In this document: positions 11,001 through 21,758 of the stretch, piece after piece
Layout: every line of letters starts with the position of its first letter
How positions within the stretch are numbered: position 1 is the first letter of the stretch
Source: Antedon mediterranea
Lineage: Eukaryota; Echinodermata; Crinoidea; Comatulida; Antedonidae
Reading direction: 5' to 3'
Length of the DNA stretch: 64,000 nucleotides
Assembly (NCBI RefSeq): GCF_964355755.1
Contig: NC_092675.1
Coordinates: 13,097,312-13,161,311, forward strand
Made by a program: the position numbers and the translations under genes
Notes under the pieces: model-generated
Database searches by the model: none
What the model was told of the DNA's origin: nothing
The model's input: the letters and a program-made list of their open reading frames with translations, nothing else

Positions 11001-11172
11001 TAGAACATTTTGTGTTTTTCGAAAAAAACTGTTAACATAAAAACACCAAAGTGCTTAGAATAGCTTCAAATCGCATTTGGAGACGTTTTAGAACATTTTG
11101 TGTTCGTCGAAAAAACCTGTTAACATAAAAACACCAAAGTGCTTAGAATAGCTTCAAATCGCATTTGGAGAC
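8011..11172. repeat. 3162-bp tandem duplication, unit 2
   Basis: Head-to-tail copy of 4848-8010, joined exactly at a monomer boundary. It contains the third copy of block P (8634-11172). Over 9463-9703 it agrees with the first copy (831-1071) rather than with unit 1. A private change is AGCTTAAAATCGC at about 10387. At 11173 the next monomer no longer has the GAAC box, marking the end of the duplication. Confidence 0.92.
9374..9450. repeat. F monomer with 10-bp deletion (77 bp)
   Basis: Same deletion as at 6211, carried along by the 3163-bp tandem duplication. Confidence 0.9.
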
Positions 11173-11678
11173 GTTTTAGACCATTTTGTGATTTTCGAAA
11201 AAACTTGTTAACATAAAAACACCAAAGTGCTTCAAATCGCATTTGGAGACATTTTAGACCAATTTGTGATTTTTGAAAAAACTTGTTAACATAAAAACAC
11301 CAAAGTGCTTACAATAGCTTCAAATCGTATTTGGAGACGTTTTAGACCATTTTGTGATTTTCGAAAAAACTTGTTAACATAAAAACACCAAAGTACTTAG
11401 AATAGCTTCAAATCGCATTTGGAGACGTTTTAGACCATTTTATGCATTTCGATGAAACTTGGTTACACAAAAACATCAATGTGCTTAAAATCACATTATA
11501 ATCCGTTTTAGACCATTTTGAGCATTTCGATAACACTTTTCACACAAAAACATCAAAGAGCACAAAATAGCTTAATATCGTATTTAAAAACGTTTTAGAC
11601 CATTTTGAGCATTTAGACAAAACTTTTTCACACAAAACACCAAAGTGTTTAGAATAGCTTCAAATCGCATTTGGAGAC
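11173..11678. repeat. 506-bp six-monomer unit, first pair, unit 1
   Basis: Monomers: A(78, GTGCTTCAAATCG), A(ATTTTAGACCAATTTG, GCTTACAATAG), A(GTACTTAG), E-like (CCATTTTATGCATTTCG, ending ATTATAATCC), C, D. Lengths 78+88+88+78+87+87 sum to 506. Unit 2 follows directly. Confidence 0.92.
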
Positions 11679-12183
11679 GTTTTAGACCATTTTGTGATTT
11701 TCGAAAAAACTTGTTAACATAAAAACACCAAAGTGCTTCAAATCGCATTTGAGACATTTTAGACCAATTTGTGATTTTTGAAAAAACTTGTTAACATAAA
11801 AACACCAAAGTGCTTACAATAGCTTCAAATCGTATTTGGAGACGTTTTAGACCATTTTGTGATTTTCGAAAAAACTTGATAACATAAAAACACCAAAGTA
11901 CTTAGAATAGCTTCAAATCGCATTTGGAGACGTTTTAGACCATTTTATGCATTTCGATGAAACTTGGTTACACAAAAACATCAAAGTGCTTAAAATCACA
12001 TTATAATCCGTTTTAGACCATTTTGAGCATTTCGATAACACTTTTCACACAAAAACATCAAAGAGCACAAAATAGCTTAATATCGTATTTAAAAACTTTT
12101 TAGACCATTTTGAGCATTTCGACAAAACTTTTTCACACAAAACACCAAAGTGCTTAGAATAGCTTCAAATCGCATTTGGAGAC
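11679..12183. repeat. 505-bp six-monomer unit, first pair, unit 2
   Basis: Same monomer order as unit 1. The first monomer is 77 bp because TTTGGAGAC has become TTTGAGAC. C is followed by CTTTTTAGACC instead of CGTTTTAGACC. The 505-bp unit at 3394-3898 has these same features, so it belongs to the unit-2 lineage. Confidence 0.92.
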
Positions 12184-13441
12184 GTTTTAGACCATTTTGT
12201 GATTTTCGAAAAAAATTGTTAACATAAAAACATCAAAGTGTACAGAATAGCTTCAAATCGCATTTGGAGACCGTTTTAGGCCAATTTGTGATTTTCGAAA
12301 AAACTTGTTAACCTAAAAATACCAAAGTGTTTAGAATAGCTTCAAATCGCATTTGGAGACGTTTTAGACCATTTTGTGATTTTCGAAAAAACTTGTTAAC
12401 ATAAAAACACCAAAGTGCTTAGAATAGCTTCAAATCACATTTGGAGACGTTTTAGACCATAAGTGCTTAGAATCACATTATAAACCGTTTTAGACCATTT
12501 TGAGCATTTCGATAACAATTTTCACACAAAAACATCAAAGAGCACAAAATAGCTTAATATCGTATTTAAAAATGTTTTAGACCATTTTGAGCATTTAGAT
12601 AAAACTTTTTCACACAAAACACCAAAGTGCTTAGAATAGCTTCAAATCGCATTTGGAGACGTTTTAGACCATTTTGTGATTTTTGAAAAAACTTGTTAAC
12701 ATAAAAACACCAAAGTGCTTAGAATAGCTTCAAATCACATTTGGAGAGGTTTTAGACCATTTTGTGATTTTCGAAAAAACTTGTTAACATAAAAACACGA
12801 AAGTGCTTAGAATAGCTTCAAATCGCATTTGGAAACGTTTTAGACCATTTTGTGATTTTCGAAAAAACTTGTTAACATAAAAACATGAAAGTGCTTAGAA
12901 TAGCTTCAAATCGTATTTGGAGACGTTTTAGACCATTTTGTGATTTTCGAAAAAACTTGTTAACATAAAAACACCAATGTGCTTAGAAAAGCTTCAAATC
13001 GCATTTTGAGACGTTTTAGACCATTTTGTGCATTTCGATGAAACTTGGTTACACAAAAACATCAAAGTGCTTAAAATCACATTATAAACCATTTTAGACC
13101 ATTTTGAGCATTTCGATAACACTTTTCACACAAAAACATCAAAGAGCACAAAATAGCTTAATATCGTATTTAAAAACGTTTTAGACCATTTTGAGCATTT
13201 CGACAAAACTTTTTCACACAAAACACCAAAGTGCTTAGAATAGCTTCAAATCGCATTTGGAGACGTTTTAGACCATTTTGTGATTTTCGAAAAAACTTGT
13301 TAACATAAAAACATCAAAGTGTACAGAATAACTTCAAATCGCATTTGGAGACCGTTTTAGGCCAATTTGTGATTTTCGAAAAAACTTGTTAACCTAAAAA
13401 TACCAAAGTGTTTAGAATAGCTTCAAATCGCATTTGGAGAC
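12184..13441. repeat. Satellite segment with first truncated monomer
   Basis: It opens with the GTGTACAG and TTTTAGGCC monomers also seen at 3899-4075. Then come two A monomers, the 38-bp truncated monomer (12449), C2, D2 and an A run including ACATGAAAG (about 12884) and CACCAATGTGC (about 12972). E-C-D follows, and a second GTGTACAG/TTTTAGGCC pair at about 13321-13441. From 12749 on it matches 22751-23443 at offset 10002. No gene; the reverse-strand 67-codon frame at 13389-13592 is repeat translation. Confidence 0.88.
12449..12486. repeat. Truncated 38-bp monomer 1
   Basis: GTTTTAGACCATAAGTGCTT runs into AGAATCACATTATAAACC: the box is joined directly to the B2 back, with 40 bp of front missing. 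Confidence 0.92.
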
Positions 13442-13947
13442 GTTTTAGACCATTTTGTGATTTTCGAAAAAACTTGTTAACATAAAAACACCAAAGTGCT
13501 TCAAATCGCATTTGGAGACATTTTAGACCAATTTGTGATTTTTGAAAAAACTTGTTAACATAAAAACACCAAAGTGCATACAATAGCTTCAAATCGTATT
13601 TGGAGACGTTTTAGACCATTTTGTGATTTTCGAAAAAACTTGTTAACATAAAAACACCAAAGTACTTAGAATAGCTTCAAATCGAATTTGGAGACGTTTT
13701 AGACCATTTTATGCATTTCGATGAAACTTGGTTACACAAAAACATCAATGTGCTTAAAATCACATTATAATCCGTTTTAGACCATTTTGAGCATTTCGAT
13801 AACACTTTTCACACAAAAACATCAAAGAGCACAAAATAGCTTAATATCGTATTTAAAAACGTTTTAGACCATTTTGAGCATTTAGACAAAACTTTTTCAC
13901 ACAAAACACCAAAGTGTTTAGAATAGCTTCAAATCGCATTTGGAGAC
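13442..13947. repeat. 506-bp six-monomer unit, second pair, unit 1
   Basis: Same six monomers as 11173-11678, displaced by 2269 bp. A private change is GTGCATACAATAG for GTGCTTACAATAG. The corresponding place in the second copy of block Q (23444-23949) holds only one such unit. Confidence 0.92.
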
Positions 13948-14452
13948 GTTTTAGACCATTTTGTGATTTTCGAAAAAACTTGTTAACATAAAAACACCAA
14001 AGTGCTTCAAATCGCATTTGAGACATTTTAGACCAATTTGTGATTTTTGAAAAAACTTGTTAACATAAAAACACCAAAGTGCTTACAATAGCTTCAAATC
14101 GTATTTGGAGACGTTTTAGACCATTTTGTGATTTTCGAAAAAACTTGTTAACATAAAAACACCAAAGTACTTAGAATAGCTTCAAATCGCATTTGGAGAC
14201 GTTTTAGACCATTTTATGCATTTCGATGAAACTTGGTTACACAAAAACATCAAAGTGCTTAAAATCACATTATAATCCGTTTTAGACCATTTTGAGCATT
14301 TCGATAACACTTTTCACACAAAAACATCAAAGAGCACAAAATAGTTTAATATCGTATTTAAAAACTTTTTAGACCATTTTGAGCATTTCGACAAAACTTT
14401 TTCACACAAAACACCAAAGTGCTTAGAATAGCTTCAAATCGCATTTGGAGAC
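13948..14452. repeat. 505-bp six-monomer unit, second pair, unit 2
   Basis: Same order, beginning with the 77-bp A monomer ending TTTGAGAC. The C monomer carries AAAATAGTTTAATATCG. It is absent from block Q copy 2, which accounts exactly for the 505-bp change in offset. Confidence 0.92.
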
Positions 14453-15143
14453 GTTTTAGACCATTTTGTGATTTTCGAAAAAAATTGTTAACATAAAAAC
14501 ACGAAAGTGCTTAGAATAGCTTCAAATCGCATTTGGAAACGTTTTAGACCATTTTGTGATTTTCGAAAAAAATTGTTAACATAAAAACACCAAAGTGTTT
14601 AGAATAGCTTCAAATCGCATTTGGAGACGTTTTAGACCAATTTGTGATTTTCGAAAAAACTTATCAACATAAAAACACCAAAGGGTTTAGAATAGCTTCA
14701 AATCGCATTTGGAGAAGTTTTAGACCATTTTGTGATTTTGAAAAAACTTGTTAACATAAAAACACCAAAGTGCTTAGAATAGCTTCAAATCGCATTTGGA
14801 GACGTTTTAGACCATTTTGTGATTTTCGAAAAAACTTGTTAACATAAAAACACCAAAGTGCTTAGAATAGCTTCAAATCGTATTTGGAGACGTTTTAGAC
14901 CATTTTGAGATTTTCGAAAAAAATTGGTTACACAAAAACATCAAAGTGCTTAAAATCACATTATAAACCGTTTTAGACCATCTTTAGCATTTCGGTAACA
15001 CTTTTCACACAAAAACATCAAAGAGCACAAAATAGCTTAATATCGTATTTAAAAACGTTTTAGACCATTTTGAGCATTTAGACAAAACTTTTTCACACAA
15101 AACACCAAAGTGCTTAGAATAGCTTCAAATCGCATTTGGAGAC

Positions 15144-15221
15144 GTTTTAGACCATTTTGTGCATTTCGATGAAACTTGGTTACACAAAAACATCAAAGTG
15201 CTTAAAATCACATTATAAATC
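15144..15221. repeat. Monomer class E', example (78 bp)
   Basis: It is close to E but has CCATTTTGTGCATTTCG in front, CTTGGTTAC instead of CTTGATTAC, and ends ATTATAAATC instead of ATTATAAACC. It is followed by F. The E'-F pair totals 165 bp and is gained or lost as one piece between duplicated blocks. Confidence 0.9.
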
Positions 15222-15308
15222 GTTTTAGACCATTTTGAGCATTTCGACAAAACTTTTTCACACAAAATACCAAAGTGCTTAGAATAGCTTCAAATCGCAT
15301 TTGGAGAC
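15222..15308. repeat. Monomer class F, example (87 bp)
   Basis: It is a D-like monomer with ACAAAATACCAAAG instead of ACAAAACACCAAAG, always after E' and before an A monomer reading AAAACTTTTTAAC. Variants carry GGGCTTAG, and a 77-bp form lacks ten bases between two GCTT copies. Confidence 0.9.
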
Positions 15309-15396
15309 GTTTTAGACCATTTTGTGATTTTCGAAAAAACTTTTTAACATAAAAACACCAAAGTGCTTAGAATAGCTTCAAATCACATTTGGAGAC

Positions 15397-15434
15397 GTTT
15401 TAGACCATAAGTGCTTAGAATCACATTATAAACC
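15397..15434. repeat. Truncated 38-bp monomer 2
   Basis: Same joint (GACCATAAGTGC); first of the 564-bp-spaced pair. Confidence 0.92.
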
Positions 15435-15960
15435 GTTTTAGACCATTTTGAGCATTTCGATAACAATTTTCACACAAAAACATCAAAGAGCACAAAATAG
15501 CTTAATATCGTATTTAAAAATGTTTTAGACCATTTTGAGCATTTAGATAAAACTTTTTCACACAAAACACCAAAGTGCTTAGAATAGCTTCAAATCGCAT
15601 TTGGAGACGTTTTAGACCATTTTGTGATTTTTGAAAAAACTTGTTAACATAAAAACACCAAAGTGCTTAGAATAGCTTCAAATCACATTTGGAGATGTTT
15701 TAGACCATTTTGTGATTTTTGAAAAAACTTGTTAACATAAAAACACGAAAGTGCTTAGAATAGCTTCAAATCGCATTTGGAAACGTTTTAGACCATTTTG
15801 TGATTTTCGAAAAAAATTGTTAACATAAAAACACGAAAGTGCTTAGAATAGCTTCAAATCGCATTTGGAAACGTTTTAGACCATTTTGTGATTTTCGAAA
15901 AAACTTTTTAACATAAAAACACCAAAGTGCTTAGAATAGCTTCAAATCACATTTGGAGAC
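15397..15960. repeat. 564-bp duplicated unit starting with truncated monomer
   Basis: Order: truncated 38-bp monomer, C2, D2 and four A monomers; 38+87+87+4x88 = 564. The next truncated monomer stands exactly 564 bp downstream at 15961. The second copy of block Q has a single truncated monomer here (24894), so this is a recent local gain in this block or a loss in the other. Confidence 0.9.
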
Positions 15961-15998
15961 GTTTTAGACCATAAGTGCTTAGAATCACATTATAAACC
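15961..15998. repeat. Truncated 38-bp monomer 3
   Basis: Same joint, exactly 564 bp after the previous one. Confidence 0.92.
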
Positions 15999-16688
15999 GT
16001 TTTAGACCATTTTGAGCATTTCGATAACAATTTTCACACAAAAACATCAAAGAGCACAAAATAGCTTAATATCGTATTTAAAAATGTTTTAGACCATTTT
16101 GAGCATTTAGATAAAACTTTTTCACACAAAACACCAAAGTGCTTAGAATAGCTTCAAATCGCATTTGGAGACGTTTTAGACCATTTTGTGATTTTTGAAA
16201 AAACTTGTTAACATAAAAACACCAAAGTGCTTAGAATAGCTTCAAATCACATTTGGAGATGTTTTAGACCATTTTGTGATTTTTGAAAAAACTTGTTAAC
16301 ATAAAAACACGAAAGTGCTTAGAATAGCTTCAAATCACATTTGGAGACGTTGTAGACCATTTTGTGATTATTGAAAAAACTTGTTAACATAAAAACACGA
16401 AAGTGCTTAGAATAGCTTCAAATCGCATTTGGAAACGTTTTAGACCATTTTGTGATTTTCGAAAAAGATTGTTAACATAAAAACACCAATGTGCTTAGAA
16501 TCACATTATAAACCGTTTTAGACCATTTTGAGCATTTCGATAACAATTTTCACACAAAAACATCAAAGAGCACAAAATAGCTTAATATCGTATTTATAAA
16601 TGTTTTAGACCATTTTGAGCATTTCGACAAAACTTTTTCACACAAAACACCAATGTGCTTAGAATAGCTTCAAATCGCATTTGGAGAC

Positions 16689-16767
16689 GTTTTTTATACC
16701 ATTTTGTGATTTCGATGAAACTTGATTACACAAAAACATCAAAGTGCTTAAAATCACATTATAAACC
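16689..16767. repeat. Hybrid A/E monomer (79 bp)
   Basis: The box reads GTTTTTTATACCATTTTGTG and is followed directly by ATTTCGATGAAACTTGATTA. An A front has been joined to an E body, with altered box bases. The only other copy is at 25622-25700. Confidence 0.85.
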
Positions 16768-17541
16768 GTTTTAGACCATTTTGAGCATTTCGATAACACT
16801 TTTCACACAAAAACATCAAAGAGCACAAAATAGCTTAATATCGTATTTAAAAACGTTTTAGACCATTTTGAGCATTTAGACAAAACTTTTTCACACAAAA
16901 CACCAAAGTGCTTAGAATAGCTTCAAATCGCATTTGGAGACGTTTTAGAACATTTTGTGTTTTTCGAAAAAAACTGTTAACATAAAAACACCAAAGTGCT
17001 TAGAATAGCTTCAAATCGCATTTTTAGACGTTTTAGAACATTTTGTGTTCTTCGAAAAAACCTGTTAACATAAAAACACCAAAGTGCTTAGAATAGCTTC
17101 AAATCGCATTTGGAGACGTTTTAGACCATTTTGTGATTTTTGAAAAAACTTGTTAACATAAAAACACCAAAGTGCTTAGAATAGCTTCAAATCACATTTG
17201 GAGACGTTTTAGACCATTTTGTGATTTTCGAAAAAGATTGTTAACATAAAAACACCAAAGTGCTTAGAATCACAATATAAACCGTTTTAGACCATTTTGA
17301 GCATTTCGATAACAATTTTCACACAAAAACATCAAAGAGCACAAAATAGCTTTATATCGAATTTAAAAATGTTTTAGACCATTTTGAGCATTTAGATAAA
17401 ACTTTTTCACACAAAACACCAAAGTGCTTAGAATAGCTTCAAATCGCATTTGGAGACGGTTTAGACCATTTTGTGATTTTGAAAAAACTTAACATAAAAA
17501 CACCAAAGTGCTTAGAATAGCTTCAAATCGCATTTGGAGAC

Positions 17542-18290
17542 GTTTTAGACCATTTTGTGATTTTCGAAAGAACTTGTTAACATAAAAACACCAAAGTGCT
17601 TAGAATAGCTTCAAATCGTATTTGGAGACGTTTTAGACCATTTTGAGATTTTCGAAAAAACTTGGTTACACAAAAACATCAAAGTGCTTAAAATCACATT
17701 ATAAACCGTTTTAGACCATTTTGAACATTTCGATAACTTTTTTCACACAAAAACATCAAAGAGCACAAAATAGCTTAATATCGTATTTAAAAACGTTTTA
17801 GACCATTTTGAGCATTTCGACAAAACTTTTTCACACAAAACACCAAAGTGCTTAGAATAGCTTCAAATCGCATTTGGAGACGTTTTAGACCAATTTGTGC
17901 ATTTCGATGAAACTTGATTACACAAAAACATCAACGTGCTTAAAATCACATTATAAACCGTTTTAGACCATTTTGAGCATTTCGATAACACTTTTCACAC
18001 AAAAACATCAAAGAGCACAAAATAGCTTAATATCGTATTTAAAAACGTTTTAGACCATTTTTTGAGCATTTAGACAAAACTTTTTCACACAAAACACCAA
18101 AGTGCTTAGAATAGCTTCAAATCGCATTTGGAGACGTTTTAGACCATTTTGTGCATTTCGATGAAACTTGGTTACACAAAAACATCAAAGTGCTTAAAAT
18201 GACATTATAAATCGTTTTAGACCATTTTGAGCATTTCGACAAAACTTTTTCACACAAAATACCAAAGGGCTTCAAATCGCATTTGGAGAC
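17542..18290. repeat. 749-bp nine-monomer tandem pair, unit 1
   Basis: Order: A B C D E C D(89) E' F(77); 88+78+87+87+78+87+89+78+77 = 749. The A monomer carries CGAAAGAAC and C carries GAACATTTCGATAACTTTTT. The same order without duplication lies at 69-817, 5539-6287 and 8702-9450, so those blocks and this pair share a source. Confidence 0.93.
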
Positions 18291-19039
18291 GTTTTAGACC
18301 ATTTTGTGATTTTCGAAAAAACTTGTTAACATAAAAACACCAAAGTGCTTAGAATAGCTTCAAATCGTATTTGGAGACGTTTTAGACCATTTTGAGATTT
18401 TCGAAAAAACTTGGTTACACAAAAACATCAAAGTGCTTAAAATCACATTATAAACCGTTTTAGACCATTTTGAACATTTCGATAACACTTTTCACACAAA
18501 AACATCAAAGAGCACAAAATAGCTTAATATCGTATTTAAAAACGTTTTAGACCATTTTGAGCATTTCGACAAAACTTTTTCACACAAAACACCAAAGTGC
18601 TTAGAATAGCTTCAAATCGCATTTGGACACGTTTTAGACCAATTTGTGCATTTCGATGAAACTTGATTACACAAAAACATCAACGTGCTTAAAATCACAT
18701 TATAAACCGTTTTAGACCATTTTGAGCATTTCGATAACACTTTTCACACAAAAACATCAAAGAGCACAAAATAGCTTAATATCGTATTTAAAAACGTTTT
18801 AGACCATTTTTTGAGCATTTAGACAAAACTTTTTCACACAAAACACCAAAGTGCTTAGAATAGCTTCAAATCGCATTTGGAGACGTTTTAGACCATTTTG
18901 TGCATTTCGATGAAACTTGGTTACACAAAAACATCAAAGTGCTTAAAATGACATTATAAATCGTTTTAGACCATTTTGAGCATTTCGACAAAACTTTTTC
19001 ACACAAAATACCAAAGGGCTTCAAATCGCATTTGGAGAC
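18291..19039. repeat. 749-bp nine-monomer tandem pair, unit 2
   Basis: Exact-register repeat of 17542-18290. The A monomer has CGAAAAAAC instead of CGAAAGAAC, and D has TTTGGACACG at about 18626. Both units end in the 77-bp F monomer (18214-18290 and 18963-19039). The unit length and boundaries follow from the next A monomer starting at 19040. Confidence 0.93.
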
Positions 19040-20336
19040 GTTTTAGACCATTTTGTGATTTTCGAAAAAACTTTTTAACATAAAAACACCAAAGTGCTTA
19101 GAATAGCTTCAAATCACATTTGGAGACGTTTTAGACCATTTTGTGATTTTCGAAAAAACTTGTTAACATAAAAACACGAAAGTGCTTAGAATAGCTTCAA
19201 ATCGCATTTGGAAACGTTTTAGACCATTTTGTGATTTTCGAAAAAAATTGTTAACATAAAAACACCAAAGTGCTTAGAATCACATTATAAACCGTTTTAG
19301 ACCATTTTGAGCATTTCGATAACAATTTTCACACAAAAACATCAAAGAGCACAAAATAGCTTAATATCGTATTTAAAAATGTTTTAGACCATTTTGAGCA
19401 TTTAGATAAAACTTTTTCACACAAAACACCAAAGTGCTTAGAATAGCTTCAAATCGCATTTGGAGACGTTTTAGACCATTTTGTGATTTTTGAAAAAACT
19501 TGTTAACATAAAAACACCAAAGTGCTTAGAATAGCTTCAAATCACATTTGGAGACGTTTTAGACCATTTTGTGATTTTCGAAAAAACTTGTTAACATAAA
19601 AACACGAAAGTGCTTAGAATAGCTTCAAATCGCATTTGGAAACGTTTTAGACCATTTTGTGATTTTCGAAAAAACTTGTTAACATAAAAACACGAAAGTG
19701 CTTAGAATAGCTTCAAATCGCATTTGGAAACGTTTTAGACCATTTTGTGATTTTCGAAAAAACTTGTTAACATAAAAACACGAAAGTGCTTAGAATAGCT
19801 TCAAATCGCATTTGGAAACGTTTTAGACCATTTTGTGATTTTCGAAAAAAAATTGTTAACATAAAAACACCAAAGTGTTTAGAATAGCTTCAAATCGCAT
19901 TTGGAGACGTTTTAGACCAATTTGTGATTTTCGAAAAAACTTATCAACATAAAAACACCAAAGGGTTTAGAATAGCTTCAAATCGCATTTGGAGACGTTT
20001 TAGACCATTTTGTGATTTTGAAAAAACTTGTTAACATAAAAACACCAAAGTGCTTAGAATAGCTTCAAATCGCATTTGGAGACGTTTTAGACCATTTTGT
20101 GATTTTCGAAAAAACTTGTTAACATAAAAACACCAAAGTGCTTAGAATAGCTTCAAATCGTATTTGGAGACGTTTTAGACCATTTTGAGATTTTCGAAAA
20201 AACTTGGTTACACAAAAACATCAAAGTGCTTAAAATCACATTATAAACCGTTTTAGACCATTTTGAGCATTTCGGTAACACTTTTCACACAAAAACATCA
20301 AAGAGCACAAAATAGCTTAATATCGTATTTAAAAAC
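19040..20336. repeat. Satellite segment with triple ACACG A run
   Basis: Order: A A B2 C2 D2 A, then three near-identical A monomers with ACACGAAAG and GGAAAC, an A with one extra A in the A-tract (AAAAAAAATTG), A(CTTATCAAC), A(TTTTGAAAA), A, B, and C with TTTCGGTAAC. The same run recurs near 29.5, 34.6, 42.2 and 60.7 kb. No gene. Confidence 0.88.
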
Positions 20337-21758
20337 GTTTTAGACCATTTTGAGCCTTTAGACAAAACTTTTTTCACACAAAACACCAAAGTGCTTAGAA
20401 TAGCTTCAAATCGCATTTGGAGACGTTTTAGACCATTTTGTGCATTTCGATGAAACTTGGTTACACAAAAACATCAAAGTGCTTAAAATCACATTATAAA
20501 TCGTTTTAGACCATTTTGAGCATTTCGACAAAACTTTTTCACACAAAATACCAAAGTGCTTAGAATAGCTTCAAATCGCATTTGGAGACGTTTTAGACCA
20601 TTTTGTGATTTTCGAAAAAACTTTTTAACATAAAAACACCAAAGTGCTTAGAATAGCTTCAAATCACATTTGGAGACGTTTTAGACCATAAGTGCTTAGA
20701 ATCACATTATAAACCGTTTTAGACCATTTTGAGCATTTCGATAACAATTTTCACACAAAAACATCAAAGAGCACAAAATAGCTTAATATCGTATTTAAAA
20801 ATGTTTTAGACCATTTTGAGCATTTAGATAAAACTTTTTCACACAAAACACCAAAGTGCTTAGAATAGCTTCAAATCGCATTTGGAGACGTTTTAGACCA
20901 TTTTGTGATTTTTGAAAAAACTTGTTAACATAAAAACACCAAAGTGCTTAGAATAGCTTCAAATCACATTTGGAGACGTTTTAGACCATTTTGTGATTTT
21001 CGAAAAAACTTGTTAACATAAAAACACGAAAGTGCTTAGAATAGCTTCAAATCGCATTTGGAAACGTTTTAGACCATTTAGTGATTTTCGAAAAAACTTG
21101 TTAACATAAAAACACGAAAGTGCTTAGAATAGCTTCAAATCGCATTTGGAAACGTTTTAGACCATTTTGTGATTTTCGAAAAAAATTGTTAACATAAAAA
21201 CACCAAAGTGTTTAGAATAGCTTCAAATCGCATTTGGAGACGTTTTAGACCAATTTGTGATTTTCGAAAAAACTTATCAACATAAAAACACCAAAGGGTT
21301 TAGAATAGCTTCAAATCGCATTTGGAGACGTTTTAGACCATTTTGTGATTTTCGAAAAAACTTGTTAACATAAAAACACGAAAGTGCTTAGAATAGCTTC
21401 AAATCGCATTTGGAAACGTTTTAGACCATTTTGTGATTTTCGAAAAAACTTGTTAACATAAAAACATGAAAGTGCTTAGAATAGCTTCAAATCGTATTTG
21501 GAGACGTTTTAGACCATTTTGTGATTTTCGAAAAAACTTGTTAACATAAAAACACCAATGTGCTTAGAATAGCTTCAAATCGCATTTTGAGACGTTTTAG
21601 ACCATTTTGTGCATTTCGATGAAACTTGGTTACACAAAAACATCAAAGTGCTTAAAATCACATTATAAACCATTTTAGACCATTTTGAGCATTTCGATAA
21701 CACTTTTCACACAAAAACATCAAAGAGCACAAAATAGCTTAATATCGTATTTAAAAAC
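20337..21758. repeat. 1422-bp eighteen-monomer tandem pair, unit 1
   Basis: Order: D(CCTTTAGAC) E' F A, truncated 38-bp monomer, C2 D2, eight A monomers, E, C. The lengths sum to 1421; one extra T in ACTTTTTTCACAC makes 1422. The A run includes CATTTAGTGATTTTCG, CTTATCAAC, ACATGAAAG and CACCAATGTGC with CATTTTGAGACG. Unit 2 begins at the identical D monomer at 21759. Confidence 0.94.
20678..20715. repeat. Truncated 38-bp monomer 4
   Basis: Same joint, in unit 1 of the 1421-bp tandem pair. Confidence 0.92.

Larger units (their letters stand above)
14453..15396. repeat. Satellite segment: A run, B-C-D, E'-F
   Basis: A monomers (AAAAAAATTG, CTTATCAAC with GGGTTT, the 87-bp TTTTGAAAA form) lead into B-C-D with CATCTTTAGCATTTCGGTAA in C. 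E', F and the AAAACTTTTTAAC A monomer at 15309-15396 follow. It matches 23950-24893 at offset 9497. Confidence 0.88.
15961..17541. repeat. Satellite segment following the 564-bp unit
   Basis: It begins as a copy of 15397-16348 and then changes at an A monomer with GACGTTGTAGACC (16349). B2-C2-D follows, then the hybrid monomer at 16689, C, D, two GAAC-box A monomers, A A, B2-C2-D2 and the GGTTTAGACC A monomer at 17458. Private change in C2: GCTTTATATCGAATTT at about 17349. It matches 24894-26477 at offset 8933, apart from one A monomer lost and another gained. Confidence 0.86.
12749..18135. repeat. 5.4-kb block Q, first copy
   Basis: It matches 22751-27071 in order and in private markers: GTGTACAGAATAACTTC (13321/23323), CATTTCGGTAAC (14994/24491), GACGTTGTAGACC (16349/25282), GACGTTTTTTATACC (16689/25622), GGTTTAGACC (17458/26391). 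The offset falls from 10002 to 9497 to 8933 because this copy carries an extra 505-bp unit (13948-14452) and an extra 564-bp unit (15397-15960). At 17488 three bases are missing (CTTAACAT for CTTGTTAACAT). Confidence 0.9.

Noticed and set aside
12449-12486. Truncated 38-bp monomer as an assembly error
   Set aside because: The same joint occurs 15 times in several block contexts with a consistent one-base version in two linked copies, which is hard to explain by assembly. Raw reads would settle it.
13389-13592. 67-codon open frame on the - strand
   Set aside because: It is the reverse translation of A monomers with internal repetition (LWCFYVNKFF twice). It is opened by the 78-bp monomer and has no domain.
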